From: Burkholderia gladioli
Lineage (GTDB): Bacteria; Pseudomonadota; Gammaproteobacteria; Burkholderiales; Burkholderiaceae
Length of the DNA stretch: 64,000 bases
Assembly: GCF_000959725.1 (NCBI RefSeq)
Contig: NZ_CP009322.1
Span: forward strand, 2,418,001-2,482,000
Direction of reading: 5' to 3'
In this document: one piece after another, positions 44,508 to 54,825 of the stretch
Numbering within the stretch: the stretch's first letter is position 1
How the letters are laid out: every line of letters begins with the position of its first letter
Notes under the pieces: generated by a model
The model's database searches: none
The model's input: only the letters and a program-made list of their open reading frames with translations
Told to the model about the DNA's origin: nothing
Translations under genes and position numbers: made by a program

Positions 44508-45590
44508 TCATCGGCTGGCGGGCGAAGGCGCGGCTGCCGGCGCCGAGGCGGGCGTGCTGGCGGAAGCAGGCGCCTGCCAGACCACCGCGTTGTCGACGGC
44601 ATACAGCCTGAAGCTGACGTTCGACTTGCGGCAATCGTCCTTGAAGCGCGCGAATTCAGCCGAGCTCGAGAAGCTGCCGAACTTGCCGTCGCTGGTGAAC
44701 ACGAAGACGCGCGGCGCGGCCAGCAGCAGGAACTGCTTGTAGGCCAGCACCACCGGCGCCTTCTGCGCGGCCGGCACCGGCAGCGCGTCGGCATCGCCGA
44801 GCGCGGCGTAGCCGCTGCCCGCCACGCTGCCGTCGGCGCCGAAGCGCACCCCGGCGGCCTTCATCTCGCCTTGCCAGGCCGCGATTTCCTTCGCATAGCG
44901 CTCGGGAAGCTGGGCGACCCATTCGGCCGGATACGAGAACGCGAAATTCTCGGTGGCCGTCGCCACCGAACGCACCACGCCCACCAGCCTGCCTTGCTGG
45001 TCGAACAGGCCGCCGCCGCTGGAGCCGCTGGTGACGGGCGTGGACGACTGGATGATCGGCACCGTGCTCTCGGGCTCCTGGCGCAGCGAGGAAATCAGCC
45101 CGTCGGTCAGCGACAGTTCCAGCCCGCGCGGGCTGGAGATCACGTAGACGCGCTGCCCGACCCGCAAGGTGCTGATCGGCGCGACCTGCACCGGCGTCAC
45201 CTCGAACTTGCCGGCCACGCGCAGCAGGCAGAGGTCGCGGCGATTGTCGGGATCGCGCAGCACCTCGTCCACCTTCAGCGTGGCGCCGTTGTTGCCCAGC
45301 GTGACCGCGATCGACTTCTCGACCACGTGGCAGGCGGTGATGAAACGGCCCGGCGCGATCAGCACCGCGCTGCCGATCAGGTACTGGTTGCCTTGCGGCT
45401 GCTCGGCCCGCACCGTCCAGACCTTCGGCGAGACCGCCGCGAACACCTGCTCGGCCTGGCTGCCGCCATTGCCGATGTCGTTGGCGGGCGCCGTGCCGGC
45501 TTGCGCGAACGCACCGGCGCCGAAGCCGCACCACAGCAGACAGGCGGCATGGCGCAGGATGGCGGCGAAGCCTGCTCGGTCGATTCTCAA
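44508..45590 (-). CDS. Secreted trypsin-like serine protease (S1, HtrA-related, no PDZ)
   Basis: A 360-residue predicted periplasmic protease. A signal peptide (about 1-30, LLWCGFGAGAFAQA) precedes an S1 chymotrypsin-fold domain with His in TACHVVE (about 88), Asp in RRDLCLL (about 119) and Ser in GSSGGGLF (about 191). No PDZ domain follows; the C-terminal 150 residues carry an unfamiliar domain (VLAYKQFLLLAAPRVFVFTSDG, CRKSNVSFRLYAVDNAVVW) and an Ala/Pro/Ser tail. The start is a TTG at 45590, strongly indicated by AAGGAG 7 bases upstream; no ATG fits. Neighbours on both sides are independent, so its substrate is unknown. Confidence 0.87.
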   Translation of the reverse strand: MRIDRAGFAAILRHAACLLWCGFGAGAFAQAGTAPANDIGNGGSQAEQVFAAVSPKVWTVRAEQPQGNQYLIGSAVLIAPGRFITACHVVEKSIAVTLGNNGATLKVDEVLRDPDNRRDLCLLRVAGKFEVTPVQVAPISTLRVGQRVYVISSPRGLELSLTDGLISSLRQEPESTVPIIQSSTPVTSGSSGGGLFDQQGRLVGVVRSVATATENFAFSYPAEWVAQLPERYAKEIAAWQGEMKAAGVRFGADGSVAGSGYAALGDADALPVPAAQKAPVVLAYKQFLLLAAPRVFVFTSDGKFGSFSSSAEFARFKDDCRKSNVSFRLYAVDNAVVWQAPASASTPASAPAAAPSPASR

Positions 45591-45703
45591 GGGACGTCTC
45601 CTTGCATTCGGATCACGCGATGGACGGCTGCCCGGCGCCGCCACGACGGCGTGCCAGGTCCCGATTATAGGGACCTGCCCGAACGGCCGTCGGGAGCGCG
45701 CGC

Positions 45704-46444
45704 TCAGCCCCGCCCGGCCGGCGCCACCGAGGCGCCCGCCACATGGTGCCGGGCCAGCGCCTCGGCGACGAAGCCCGAGGCCTTGCGCGCCTCCACGAAG
45801 GCATCGAGCGCCTCGGCGGCCGCCTGGCCTCGGCTGCGGGGCAGGCCCATCGCCTGGCGGATCACCATGAAGCGGCCGTCGAGCAGGCGCAGGCCCGACT
45901 GCCGCGCCGCGTCGGCTTCCAGTTGCTGCTTCACGCCGGCCGCCACGTCGTGCCCCTCGGCCAGGAAGGTCGACACCACCGCCGGCGAGGACGGCGCGCG
46001 CTCGATGGCGGCCGCTTTCAGCTCGCGCGTCAGGAACAGGTCGTAGGCGCTGCCCTTGCCGACCGTGACACGCACGCCGGGCCGGTCGACCTCCTCGTTG
46101 GCGCGGATCGGCGAGGCCTCGCGCACCAGGTAGCAGCCCTCGATCAGCACATAGGGCGAGGTGAAGGCGATCGATTCGGCGCGCAGCGGATCGATCGCGA
46201 AGAAACCGACGTCGGCGCGTTCGTCGCCGACCGCCGCCACCGATTCGCCGGCGGTGGCGAACACCGCCAGCTCGACCGGCACGCCCAGTTCCGCGCCGAG
46301 CGCGCGGGCCAGGTCGACCGAGACCCCGGCCGGTGCGCCGCTGGCGGGATCGTGGCCGGCCAGGATCGGATTGCCGAGGTTGATCGAGGCGCGCAGCACG
46401 CCGTGGGGAGCGAAAGCGGAAACGATGGCGGGATCGAGGTTCAT
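45704..46444 (-). CDS. Solute-binding-domain (SBP_bac_3) protein without signal peptide
   Basis: A 246-residue protein with the fold of amino-acid type periplasmic binding proteins: HGVLRASINLGNPIL, GVSVDLARALGAELGVPVEL, DVGFFAIDPLRAESIAFTSPYVLIEG and the second lobe VRVTVGKGSAYDLFLTREL. It has no signal peptide, lipobox or membrane segment: the chain begins MNLDPAIVSAFAPHG. Its ATG overlaps the stop of the GntR gene as ATGA. No ABC permease or ATPase is nearby. So it is probably cytoplasmic, as an intracellular ligand sensor, a substrate scavenger or an enzyme (cyclohexadienyl dehydratase evolved from this fold). Function is open. Confidence 0.85.
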   Translation of the reverse strand: MNLDPAIVSAFAPHGVLRASINLGNPILAGHDPASGAPAGVSVDLARALGAELGVPVELAVFATAGESVAAVGDERADVGFFAIDPLRAESIAFTSPYVLIEGCYLVREASPIRANEEVDRPGVRVTVGKGSAYDLFLTRELKAAAIERAPSSPAVVSTFLAEGHDVAAGVKQQLEADAARQSGLRLLDGRFMVIRQAMGLPRSRGQAAAEALDAFVEARKASGFVAEALARHHVAGASVAPAGRG

Positions 46445-47427
46445 GAGGCGCGGCGGGTTCGGTTGGGCCGCTGGCCGGCAGGCGCGGCGGCGGACGGGAC
46501 GGGCGCGGTTTCCCGCGCCGGGGATCGGGGCGATGGCGATTCGAGTATCCCGCTGATGCGCGCGAGCGCGTCGAGCGTATGCAGCAGGTGCTCGCGCAGC
46601 GCCTCGGCGGCTTGCTCGTTGCACTCGCGCGCGAGCAGGTCGAGCACGTGCAGGTGCTGGCGACAGTGCTCGGCATAACGCTCGCGATGCCGCATCGAGC
46701 GATACGACAGCAGGCGCCGCACGCGATTGACGCGGCGGATCGTGTCGATGAAGAAGGGGTTGCCGGATGCCTCGACCAGCGCCTCGTGATAACGCACGCC
46801 GCGATCGTGCAGCGCGTCGGCGCTGGCCGTCTCGATGCCGCCGGCCAGCAGTTGCAGCTCGGTATCGCGGCAGCGTTCGAGCACGCGCGGATCGAGCCGG
46901 TAGCCGGGTTCGAGCAGCGCGGCCGGCTCCAGCGCGAGCCGCAGCCGATACGACTGCAGCAGGCTGTCGGGCGTGGTCAGCATGGTCGAGAAGGCCCAGC
47001 CGTAACCCGGCTTGCGCTCGGCCCAGCCCTCGCCCGCGATGCGCGCCAGCACGGCATTGAGCTGCGCGCCGGTCAGGCCGTAGCGCTGGCGGATCAGTTG
47101 CTCGGAGAATTCGTCGGGCAGCTCGCCGCGCAGGCGATCGTCGGCGATGCGGAAATACACGCTGGAGATCAGGTCCGCCTCGTCCAGGCCGAGCCCGCCG
47201 ACCACCTCCTCCAGCGGCTCGCGCAAGGCCCGCGCCACGAAGAAACCGCGATGGCGTTCGCGCGTCACCACGCCCTTATCGTGCAGCAGCGCGAGCGCCT
47301 CGTTGACGGGCGAGCGCGACACGCGCAGGCGGTCCGCCAGCATCTGCGCCGGCAGGTGGGCACCGGCCTCGAGCTGCTCGCTGCGGATCAGCTCGACGAT
47401 GCGGGCGGCGATCGATCGGTCGGTCAT
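46441..47427 (-). CDS. FadR-subfamily GntR transcriptional regulator
   Basis: A 328-residue GntR regulator. The winged HTH is at about residues 5-70 (LPAQMLADRLRVSRSPVNEALALL, GVVTRERHRGFFVARAL), and a second, atypical region (about 80-150, DDRLRGELPDEFSEQLIRQRYG) precedes the FCD domain (about 165-300). It ends in a Pro/Ala/Arg tail. The start ATG at 47427 is used since MTDRSIAARIVELI is a standard GntR opening. It is sandwiched between the aconitase (58 bp upstream) and the signal-less binding protein (4-bp overlap), implying it regulates that operon, with an inverted repeat at 50154-50179 as a candidate site. Confidence 0.9.
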   Translation of the reverse strand: MTDRSIAARIVELIRSEQLEAGAHLPAQMLADRLRVSRSPVNEALALLHDKGVVTRERHRGFFVARALREPLEEVVGGLGLDEADLISSVYFRIADDRLRGELPDEFSEQLIRQRYGLTGAQLNAVLARIAGEGWAERKPGYGWAFSTMLTTPDSLLQSYRLRLALEPAALLEPGYRLDPRVLERCRDTELQLLAGGIETASADALHDRGVRYHEALVEASGNPFFIDTIRRVNRVRRLLSYRSMRHRERYAEHCRQHLHVLDLLARECNEQAAEALREHLLHTLDALARISGILESPSPRSPARETAPVPSAAAPAGQRPNRTRRAS

Positions 47428-47485
47428 GGAAGCCGGCGTGAAGGATTGGCGTGGCAGGGCCGCCCATTGTCCGCGTTTCGGCGCA

Positions 47486-50143
<2,658 letters not shown>

Positions 50144-50153
50144 GCCGCGCATT

Positions 50154-50179
50154 TTGCATATTTCAAATAGAAAATGCAA
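50154..50179. promoter_or_regulatory. AT-rich inverted repeat upstream of acnA, possible GntR site
   Basis: TTGCAT (50154-50159) and ATGCAA (50174-50179) are perfect inverted arms 14 bp apart in the otherwise GC-rich gap between acnA and the lactonase gene. The spacing is wide for a single dimer, but AT content and position suit an operator/promoter. Confidence 0.4.
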
Positions 50180-50314
50180 TTTTAGGCGAAATGCGGGTAA
50201 ATTACGGGGCCGCCCGCCGGTTCGCTGGCAGGCAGGCTCGAACTTGACGCCTGCTCATCCGCGGCGCGCCCCGCGCATCATCGTGTCATCGGCATTGGAA
50301 GGAGAATCCGCAGC

Positions 50315-51370
50315 ATGTACGCCTATGTCGGCTCGCGTACCACGCGCGAGCGCAACGCCCGCGGCGAGGGCATCAGCGTGTTCCGCGTCGATCCCTCGAC
50401 CGGCGCGCTCGATCCCGTGCAGGTGCTCGGCGATCTGGTCAACCCGTCCTTCCTCGCGATCGATGCGCGCGGCGAGCGCCTGTACAGCGTGCACGGCGAT
50501 CGCAGCGAGCTGAGCGCCTTCGCGATCGACCGCGCGAGCGGGCGCCTCGCCTTCCTGAACCGGCAGGACACCGGCGGCAGGAACCCCGTCCACGTCGCGC
50601 TCGCGCCGGACGGGCGCCGCGCGCTGGTATCGAACCACCTGGGCGCGAGCCTCGCGGTGCTGCCGATCGCGGCCGACGGCTCGCTCGGCGCGCTCGCGCA
50701 ATGCCTCGCGCTGGACGGCCCGATCGGCCCGCATCGCATCGAGCAGCAGCAGGCCAAGCCGCATTTCAATCCCTTCTCGCCCGACGGCCGCTTCGTGCTG
50801 GTGCCCGACAAGGGCCTCGATCGCATCTTCGTGTTCCGCTACGAAGCCGGGCGGCTCACGCCCGCCGAGCCGCCCTTCGTGGCCACGCGCGAGACGGCCG
50901 GCCCGCGCCATCTCGCCTGCCATCCGTCTCGACCCTGGGTCTATTGCGTCAACGAGCTCGATTCGACGGTGACCGCCTACGACTATCGCGCCGACAGCGG
51001 CGAGCTGCGGCCCAGGCAGATCGTGTCGGCGCTGCCCGACAGCTACACGGGCAACAGCCGTGCGGCGGGCATCCAGATCGACGCCGGCGGGCGCTTCCTC
51101 TACGCCTCGAATCGCGGCAGCGACAGCATCGCCTTGTTGCGCATCGATCCCGACAACGGCCGGCTCGCCTTCGTGGAAGCCGTATCGACGGGCGGGCGCA
51201 CGCCGCGCTTCTTCACGCTCTCGCCGGATGGCCGCCTGCTGTATGCACTCAACGAGGACAGCGACAGCATCGTGAGCTTCTCGGTCGATGCCGGCAGCGG
51301 CAGGCTCTCGCCCACCGGGCAGCTCACCTCGACAGGCAGCCCGGTCTGCATGGTGTTTTCCCGCGCCTGA
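50315..51370 (+). CDS. Beta-propeller lactonase family protein (6-phosphogluconolactonase Pgl-like)
   Basis: A 351-residue seven-bladed propeller of the lactonase family (Pgl/YbhE type), probably cytoplasmic. Repeats such as FLAIDARGERLYSV, HVALAPDGRRALVSNHLG, HLACHPSRPWVYCVNEL and FTLSPDGRLLYALNED mark the blades. Substrates range from 6-phosphogluconolactone to carboxymuconolactone-type rings. GGAAGGAG precedes the ATG. It is divergent from the acnA operon, which might place it in the same regulon if the intergenic inverted repeat controls both. Its own 3' end is a strong terminator hairpin. Confidence 0.9.
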   Translation: MYAYVGSRTTRERNARGEGISVFRVDPSTGALDPVQVLGDLVNPSFLAIDARGERLYSVHGDRSELSAFAIDRASGRLAFLNRQDTGGRNPVHVALAPDGRRALVSNHLGASLAVLPIAADGSLGALAQCLALDGPIGPHRIEQQQAKPHFNPFSPDGRFVLVPDKGLDRIFVFRYEAGRLTPAEPPFVATRETAGPRHLACHPSRPWVYCVNELDSTVTAYDYRADSGELRPRQIVSALPDSYTGNSRAAGIQIDAGGRFLYASNRGSDSIALLRIDPDNGRLAFVEAVSTGGRTPRFFTLSPDGRLLYALNEDSDSIVSFSVDAGSGRLSPTGQLTSTGSPVCMVFSRA

Positions 51371-51391
51371 CAAGGCCAGCCAACAAAGAAA

Positions 51392-51423
51392 AACGGGGCA
51401 TGCCCAGGCGGGCATGCCCCGTT
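51392..51423. terminator. Bidirectional intrinsic terminator
   Basis: AACGGGGCATGCCC (51392-51405) pairs perfectly with GGGCATGCCCCGTT (51410-51423) around a 4-nt loop, between the convergent lactonase and alpha-galactosidase genes. Confidence 0.87.
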
Positions 51424-51446
51424 GCCTTTCCCGGTGCGCGTCGCGC

Positions 51447-53612
51447 TCACCTCAGCGGCGTCGGCCAGCCGATCGCATCGATATCCGGCGCCCAGTCGCT
51501 CGGATTCGAGATCGTCAGCGTATTGCGCGAGCCGGCCTGCAGGTTCACCGTCACCGCGACGTGGCGGATCGTGTCGTAGCTGCCCGTCGAGGGCAGCGCG
51601 AGCGTGACCGGCGTGCCGCCGTTCACGCTGACCTGCGCGTTGCGGCCGTTCGGTTCGCCATTGCCGTACAGGATGTCGATCGAATAGGCGCCGGCCTTCG
51701 GCGCCGCGATCTGGTTGAAGCTCAGCGTGTTGGCCTGGCCGATGTAGCCGACCTTCTTGCCGCCCGAGCAGCTCGCGCAGTCATACACGGCCGCCTGCCC
51801 GCTCAGCGTGTTGAGGGGCGACTCGGCCTCGTAGGCCGCGCGCGGCGGCTGGTAGGCGAGCGGCCCGGCCACCACGGCCACGCGCTGGATCGACAGCGCC
51901 GCCGACGGATCGTGCCACTTGGCCAGCACCACGCTGTTGCGCCCCGGCTTCAGCGCGGCCTCGACGCTCACCCCGCCCAGCCCCCAGGCGGCGCCGGTCG
52001 GCGGCAGCGAGACGATGCTGCCCGGCCCGCCGTTGACGCTGAGCAGCGCGTCGACCGGTTCGCTGCCGGTGTTCTGGTAGGCGATCTGCAGGTAGCCGCC
52101 GGCGCGCTGCGAGACCACGTTGTCGAAGCTGACCGTGGCCGGATTCACGACCTGCGCGTTCGGCTCGCAACCGCCGCAGGACGACAGGTCCGCGCTCGGC
52201 TGGTAGGCGCTGGGCCGATACGGCACGGCCGCCGTGTCGGCGCCCTGGATCACGTAGAGGCGGCTGGTCCCGGCCGGCACGCGCGTCTCGAAGCGGCCGA
52301 TGCCGATGCCGGCATTGGCGCGCGCCCAGACATCGCGCACCAGGCCCGGCACCAGCGGCTCGAGCCCGAGCTCGCGCCAGCTCACCGCCATGCTCGCGTC
52401 CTTCGTCGAGTTGTTGAACAGCAGCACCGCGCGACGGCCGTTGCCCATCAGCGGCTTGGCCCAGACCTCGACGCCGGGCGCCGGGTTGGCCACCAGCACG
52501 CCCTGCAGGCCGAGCCCGTCCTGGTCGATCGCGATCATCTCGGGGTTCTTCAGCAGCGCCAGCGTGGCGGCCTTGGGCGGGCGGCCGGTGAAGTCGTTGC
52601 CGAGGATCATCGGCGCGCCCGAGATGGCCCACAGCGCGATGTGCGAGCGGTCCTGCTCGTCGCTCAGGCCCATGCCGGCCAGCATCATGTCCGGATCGTT
52701 GTAGCGGCCCGTGTGCTGCGCCTCGGGGAACACGTTGCCCTCGAAGTTCTGCCCCACCAGGCGCGACCAGCCCGGCGTGAAGTTGTCGCCGGTGTCGTAG
52801 GAGATGTCCTCCTCGGTGCGCCACATGTCGGCCACGTTGCCCCAGTCGTAGTCGCGGCCCGTCTTCGAGTCGTTGAAGCTGTCAGGGTTGATGCTGTAGA
52901 ACAGGTAGCCCTTGCGGCCGGCGCCGAGCGCCGCCTGGCGCAGCGCGTCGCGCATCTTCGCGAATACCGGCACCTGGGCCGGCGCCGCGGTCGAGCCCTT
53001 GGTGCACCAGTCGTATTTCAGGTAGTCGACGCCCCATTGCACGAAGGTGGCCGCGTCGAGCGCCTCGTGGCCCTGGCTGCCGGTATTGCCGTTGGCCTCG
53101 TTGCCGGGCGCGCCGGGGGCGAGTTCGTTCTGCAGATTGTTGAGCTGGGCACAGGTACGCAGGCCCGGCGTCGCGTAAATCCCGTATTTCAATCCCTTGG
53201 AATGGATGTAATCGCCGAGCGCGGTCATTCCGCTCGGAAACGATACATGATTTCCATTCAATTTCCCTTGTGAATCGCGAGTCAATTCCGACCAGCAATC
53301 ATCGACGTTCACATAGACATATCCGGCACTTTTCAGGCCGCTGCTGACCAGGTAATCGGCCGCGTCGTGAATCACCTTTTCGTTGATGTTGCAGCCATGC
53401 CCGTTCCAGCTCGCCCAGCCCATCGGCGGCGGTGGCACCGGCACCTGCCGCACCAGCGGCCAGGCGGGCGGCCAGGCTTGCTGCGCGGCGGGCGCGGCAC
53501 CGCTGCCGGGCGCCGCGGCGCCGGTCACCGAAGCCGCGCCCGCGTGATAGGAAGACAATGCCGATATGAATAAGGGCAATGAAAAAAATACCGCTCGGAT
53601 ATGCCGTTTCAT
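51447..53612 (-). CDS. Secreted alpha-galactosidase (GH27) with two CBM35-like modules
   Basis: A 721-residue exported glycosidase that cleaves terminal alpha-1,6-galactose from raffinose-type sugars or galactomannan. A signal peptide (about 1-26) and a Pro/Ala linker precede the GH27 barrel (about 60-380: PPMGWASWNGHGCNINE; nucleophile Asp in YLKYDWC, about 201; acid/base region YNDPDMMLAG). A beta-sandwich follows, then two tandem carbohydrate-binding-like modules (about 475-600 and 600-720, the second with AYEAESPLN and VYDCASCSGGKKVGYIG). The start ATG 53612 follows CAGGAT; a TTG at 53633 is possible. The first 150 codons are distinctly poorer in GC than neighbours. Confidence 0.93.
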   Translation of the reverse strand: MKRHIRAVFFSLPLFISALSSYHAGAASVTGAAAPGSGAAPAAQQAWPPAWPLVRQVPVPPPPMGWASWNGHGCNINEKVIHDAADYLVSSGLKSAGYVYVNVDDCWSELTRDSQGKLNGNHVSFPSGMTALGDYIHSKGLKYGIYATPGLRTCAQLNNLQNELAPGAPGNEANGNTGSQGHEALDAATFVQWGVDYLKYDWCTKGSTAAPAQVPVFAKMRDALRQAALGAGRKGYLFYSINPDSFNDSKTGRDYDWGNVADMWRTEEDISYDTGDNFTPGWSRLVGQNFEGNVFPEAQHTGRYNDPDMMLAGMGLSDEQDRSHIALWAISGAPMILGNDFTGRPPKAATLALLKNPEMIAIDQDGLGLQGVLVANPAPGVEVWAKPLMGNGRRAVLLFNNSTKDASMAVSWRELGLEPLVPGLVRDVWARANAGIGIGRFETRVPAGTSRLYVIQGADTAAVPYRPSAYQPSADLSSCGGCEPNAQVVNPATVSFDNVVSQRAGGYLQIAYQNTGSEPVDALLSVNGGPGSIVSLPPTGAAWGLGGVSVEAALKPGRNSVVLAKWHDPSAALSIQRVAVVAGPLAYQPPRAAYEAESPLNTLSGQAAVYDCASCSGGKKVGYIGQANTLSFNQIAAPKAGAYSIDILYGNGEPNGRNAQVSVNGGTPVTLALPSTGSYDTIRHVAVTVNLQAGSRNTLTISNPSDWAPDIDAIGWPTPLR

Positions 53613-53980
53613 TGAATAGGTATCCTGATTCAATTAATGGTTTTATTCGATTCGCCAGACCTGCTCGATTGCATGCGAACGGTATCCGCCGAATCAGGGC
53701 TGATCAAGTTGTGCGACGGCTTCCCATATGTTGAATCGCGCGCGAAAAGGCGCGCTCGCGGCCTTGCGCGAGCACGCCGCGATGCAGCGACGGCGCACAC
53801 GCCGAGCCGGCGCGGTTTCGTCGCGCGATCGTGTTATGCGGCATTGCGCCGCATCATCGCTGGAGGCCAAAGCGGGGGCGCCAACCGCTCGCCTGGCCGC
53901 TTTTCGATAGACTGTGCGGATTCTCGCGGCAGCGGACGGCACGACCGGCGCACCGCGCTCCCGATCCACAGGAATTCCCG
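53613..53980. other. 368-bp intergenic region between divergent alpha-galactosidase and small secreted protein genes
   Basis: No gene supported; the short open frames have no family features. The part next to the galactosidase is AT-rich (TTCAATTAATGGTTTTATTCG) and must carry its promoter. I see no confident operator. Confidence 0.5.
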
Positions 53981-54340
53981 ATGAAGCAAGCCGTCTTGTC
54001 CCTTGCCCTCGCTGGCGCGCTCGCGCTGCCGGCTCTCCCGTCCCAGGCCCAGGCCTTCGACGATCGCTGCTTCGCGGTCGGCGACGTGGCCGCGCAGATC
54101 TCCGGCTGGCGCAAGAAGCACAAGACAAAGGAACAGGCGATCGCGCAGTCGCACAAGTACTACGGCAACGGCCCCGACGCGCAGGCCGTCGACCAGGCGA
54201 TCGAGGAGATCTACGGCGCGCCCACCCTGCTGAACCCCGACCAGGCCACCATGCTGGTCACGCAGAACTGCCTGAAGCGCAAGGCGGCGCAGGCCGCCGC
54301 CGCATCGGGCGCGGCCGGCGCTTCGGCGGCCAAGCCCTGA
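53981..54340 (+). CDS. Small secreted protein of unknown function
   Basis: A 119-residue exported protein. The signal peptide (MKQAVLSLALAGALALPALPSQAQA) is followed by a compact, probably helical domain with two Cys (FDDRCFAVGD and TQNCLKRKA) that could form one disulfide, and an Ala-rich tail. I do not recognise the family. A CAGGAATTC site precedes the ATG. It is followed 113 bp later by the DUF4180 gene, not obviously as an operon. Confidence 0.72.
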   Translation: MKQAVLSLALAGALALPALPSQAQAFDDRCFAVGDVAAQISGWRKKHKTKEQAIAQSHKYYGNGPDAQAVDQAIEEIYGAPTLLNPDQATMLVTQNCLKRKAAQAAAASGAAGASAAKP

Positions 54341-54453
54341 GGCATCGCGCGGCCGGCTCGACGACCACGCCGCGCGATATCGCCAGACCGTTGCCTGCGC
54401 CGGCCCTCGCGCCGGCATCCCCAGCCAGCACGACGAACCGGATCCGACTCTCC

Positions 54454-54825
54454 ATGGAAGCACGCCTGATCGAGCGGCCCACGAGCCGCATCGTCCACGT
54501 CAGCAGTGTCGATACCCCCGTGCGCAGCCGCCAGGACGCGCTCGACATCATGCTCGGCCACGGCCACCGGGATCTCGACGGCATCGCGATCGACGCCGCC
54601 TGCCTGCATCCCGACTTCCTCGTGCTGCGCACCGGCGTGGCCGGCGAACTGCTGCAGATGTTCGTGAACTACCATCTGAAGCTGGCCATCGTCGGCGATT
54701 TCTCCGAGGTCCGCGCCGGAGCGCTGCACGACTTCATCGTCGAGAGCAATCGCGGCCGGCAGGTGTTCTTCGTCGCCGATCTCGACGCGGCGATCGCCAG
54801 GCTCGAAGCGGCGCTCGCCACCTAG
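54454..54825 (+). CDS. DUF4180 domain-containing protein
   Basis: A 123-residue soluble protein matching DUF4180: a central LDGIAIDAACLHPDFLVLRTGVAGELLQMFVNYHLKLAIVGDF segment (split here as LHPDFLVLRTGVAGE and YHLKLAIVGDF) and a C-terminal SNRGRQVFFVADLDAAIARL. The domain resembles STAS-like sulfate/anti-sigma folds in shape, and its function is unknown. Its last 4 bp overlap the last 4 bp of the convergent MocR gene (stop codons interleaved), so the two transcripts are antisense at their ends. Confidence 0.85.
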   Translation: MEARLIERPTSRIVHVSSVDTPVRSRQDALDIMLGHGHRDLDGIAIDAACLHPDFLVLRTGVAGELLQMFVNYHLKLAIVGDFSEVRAGALHDFIVESNRGRQVFFVADLDAAIARLEAALAT

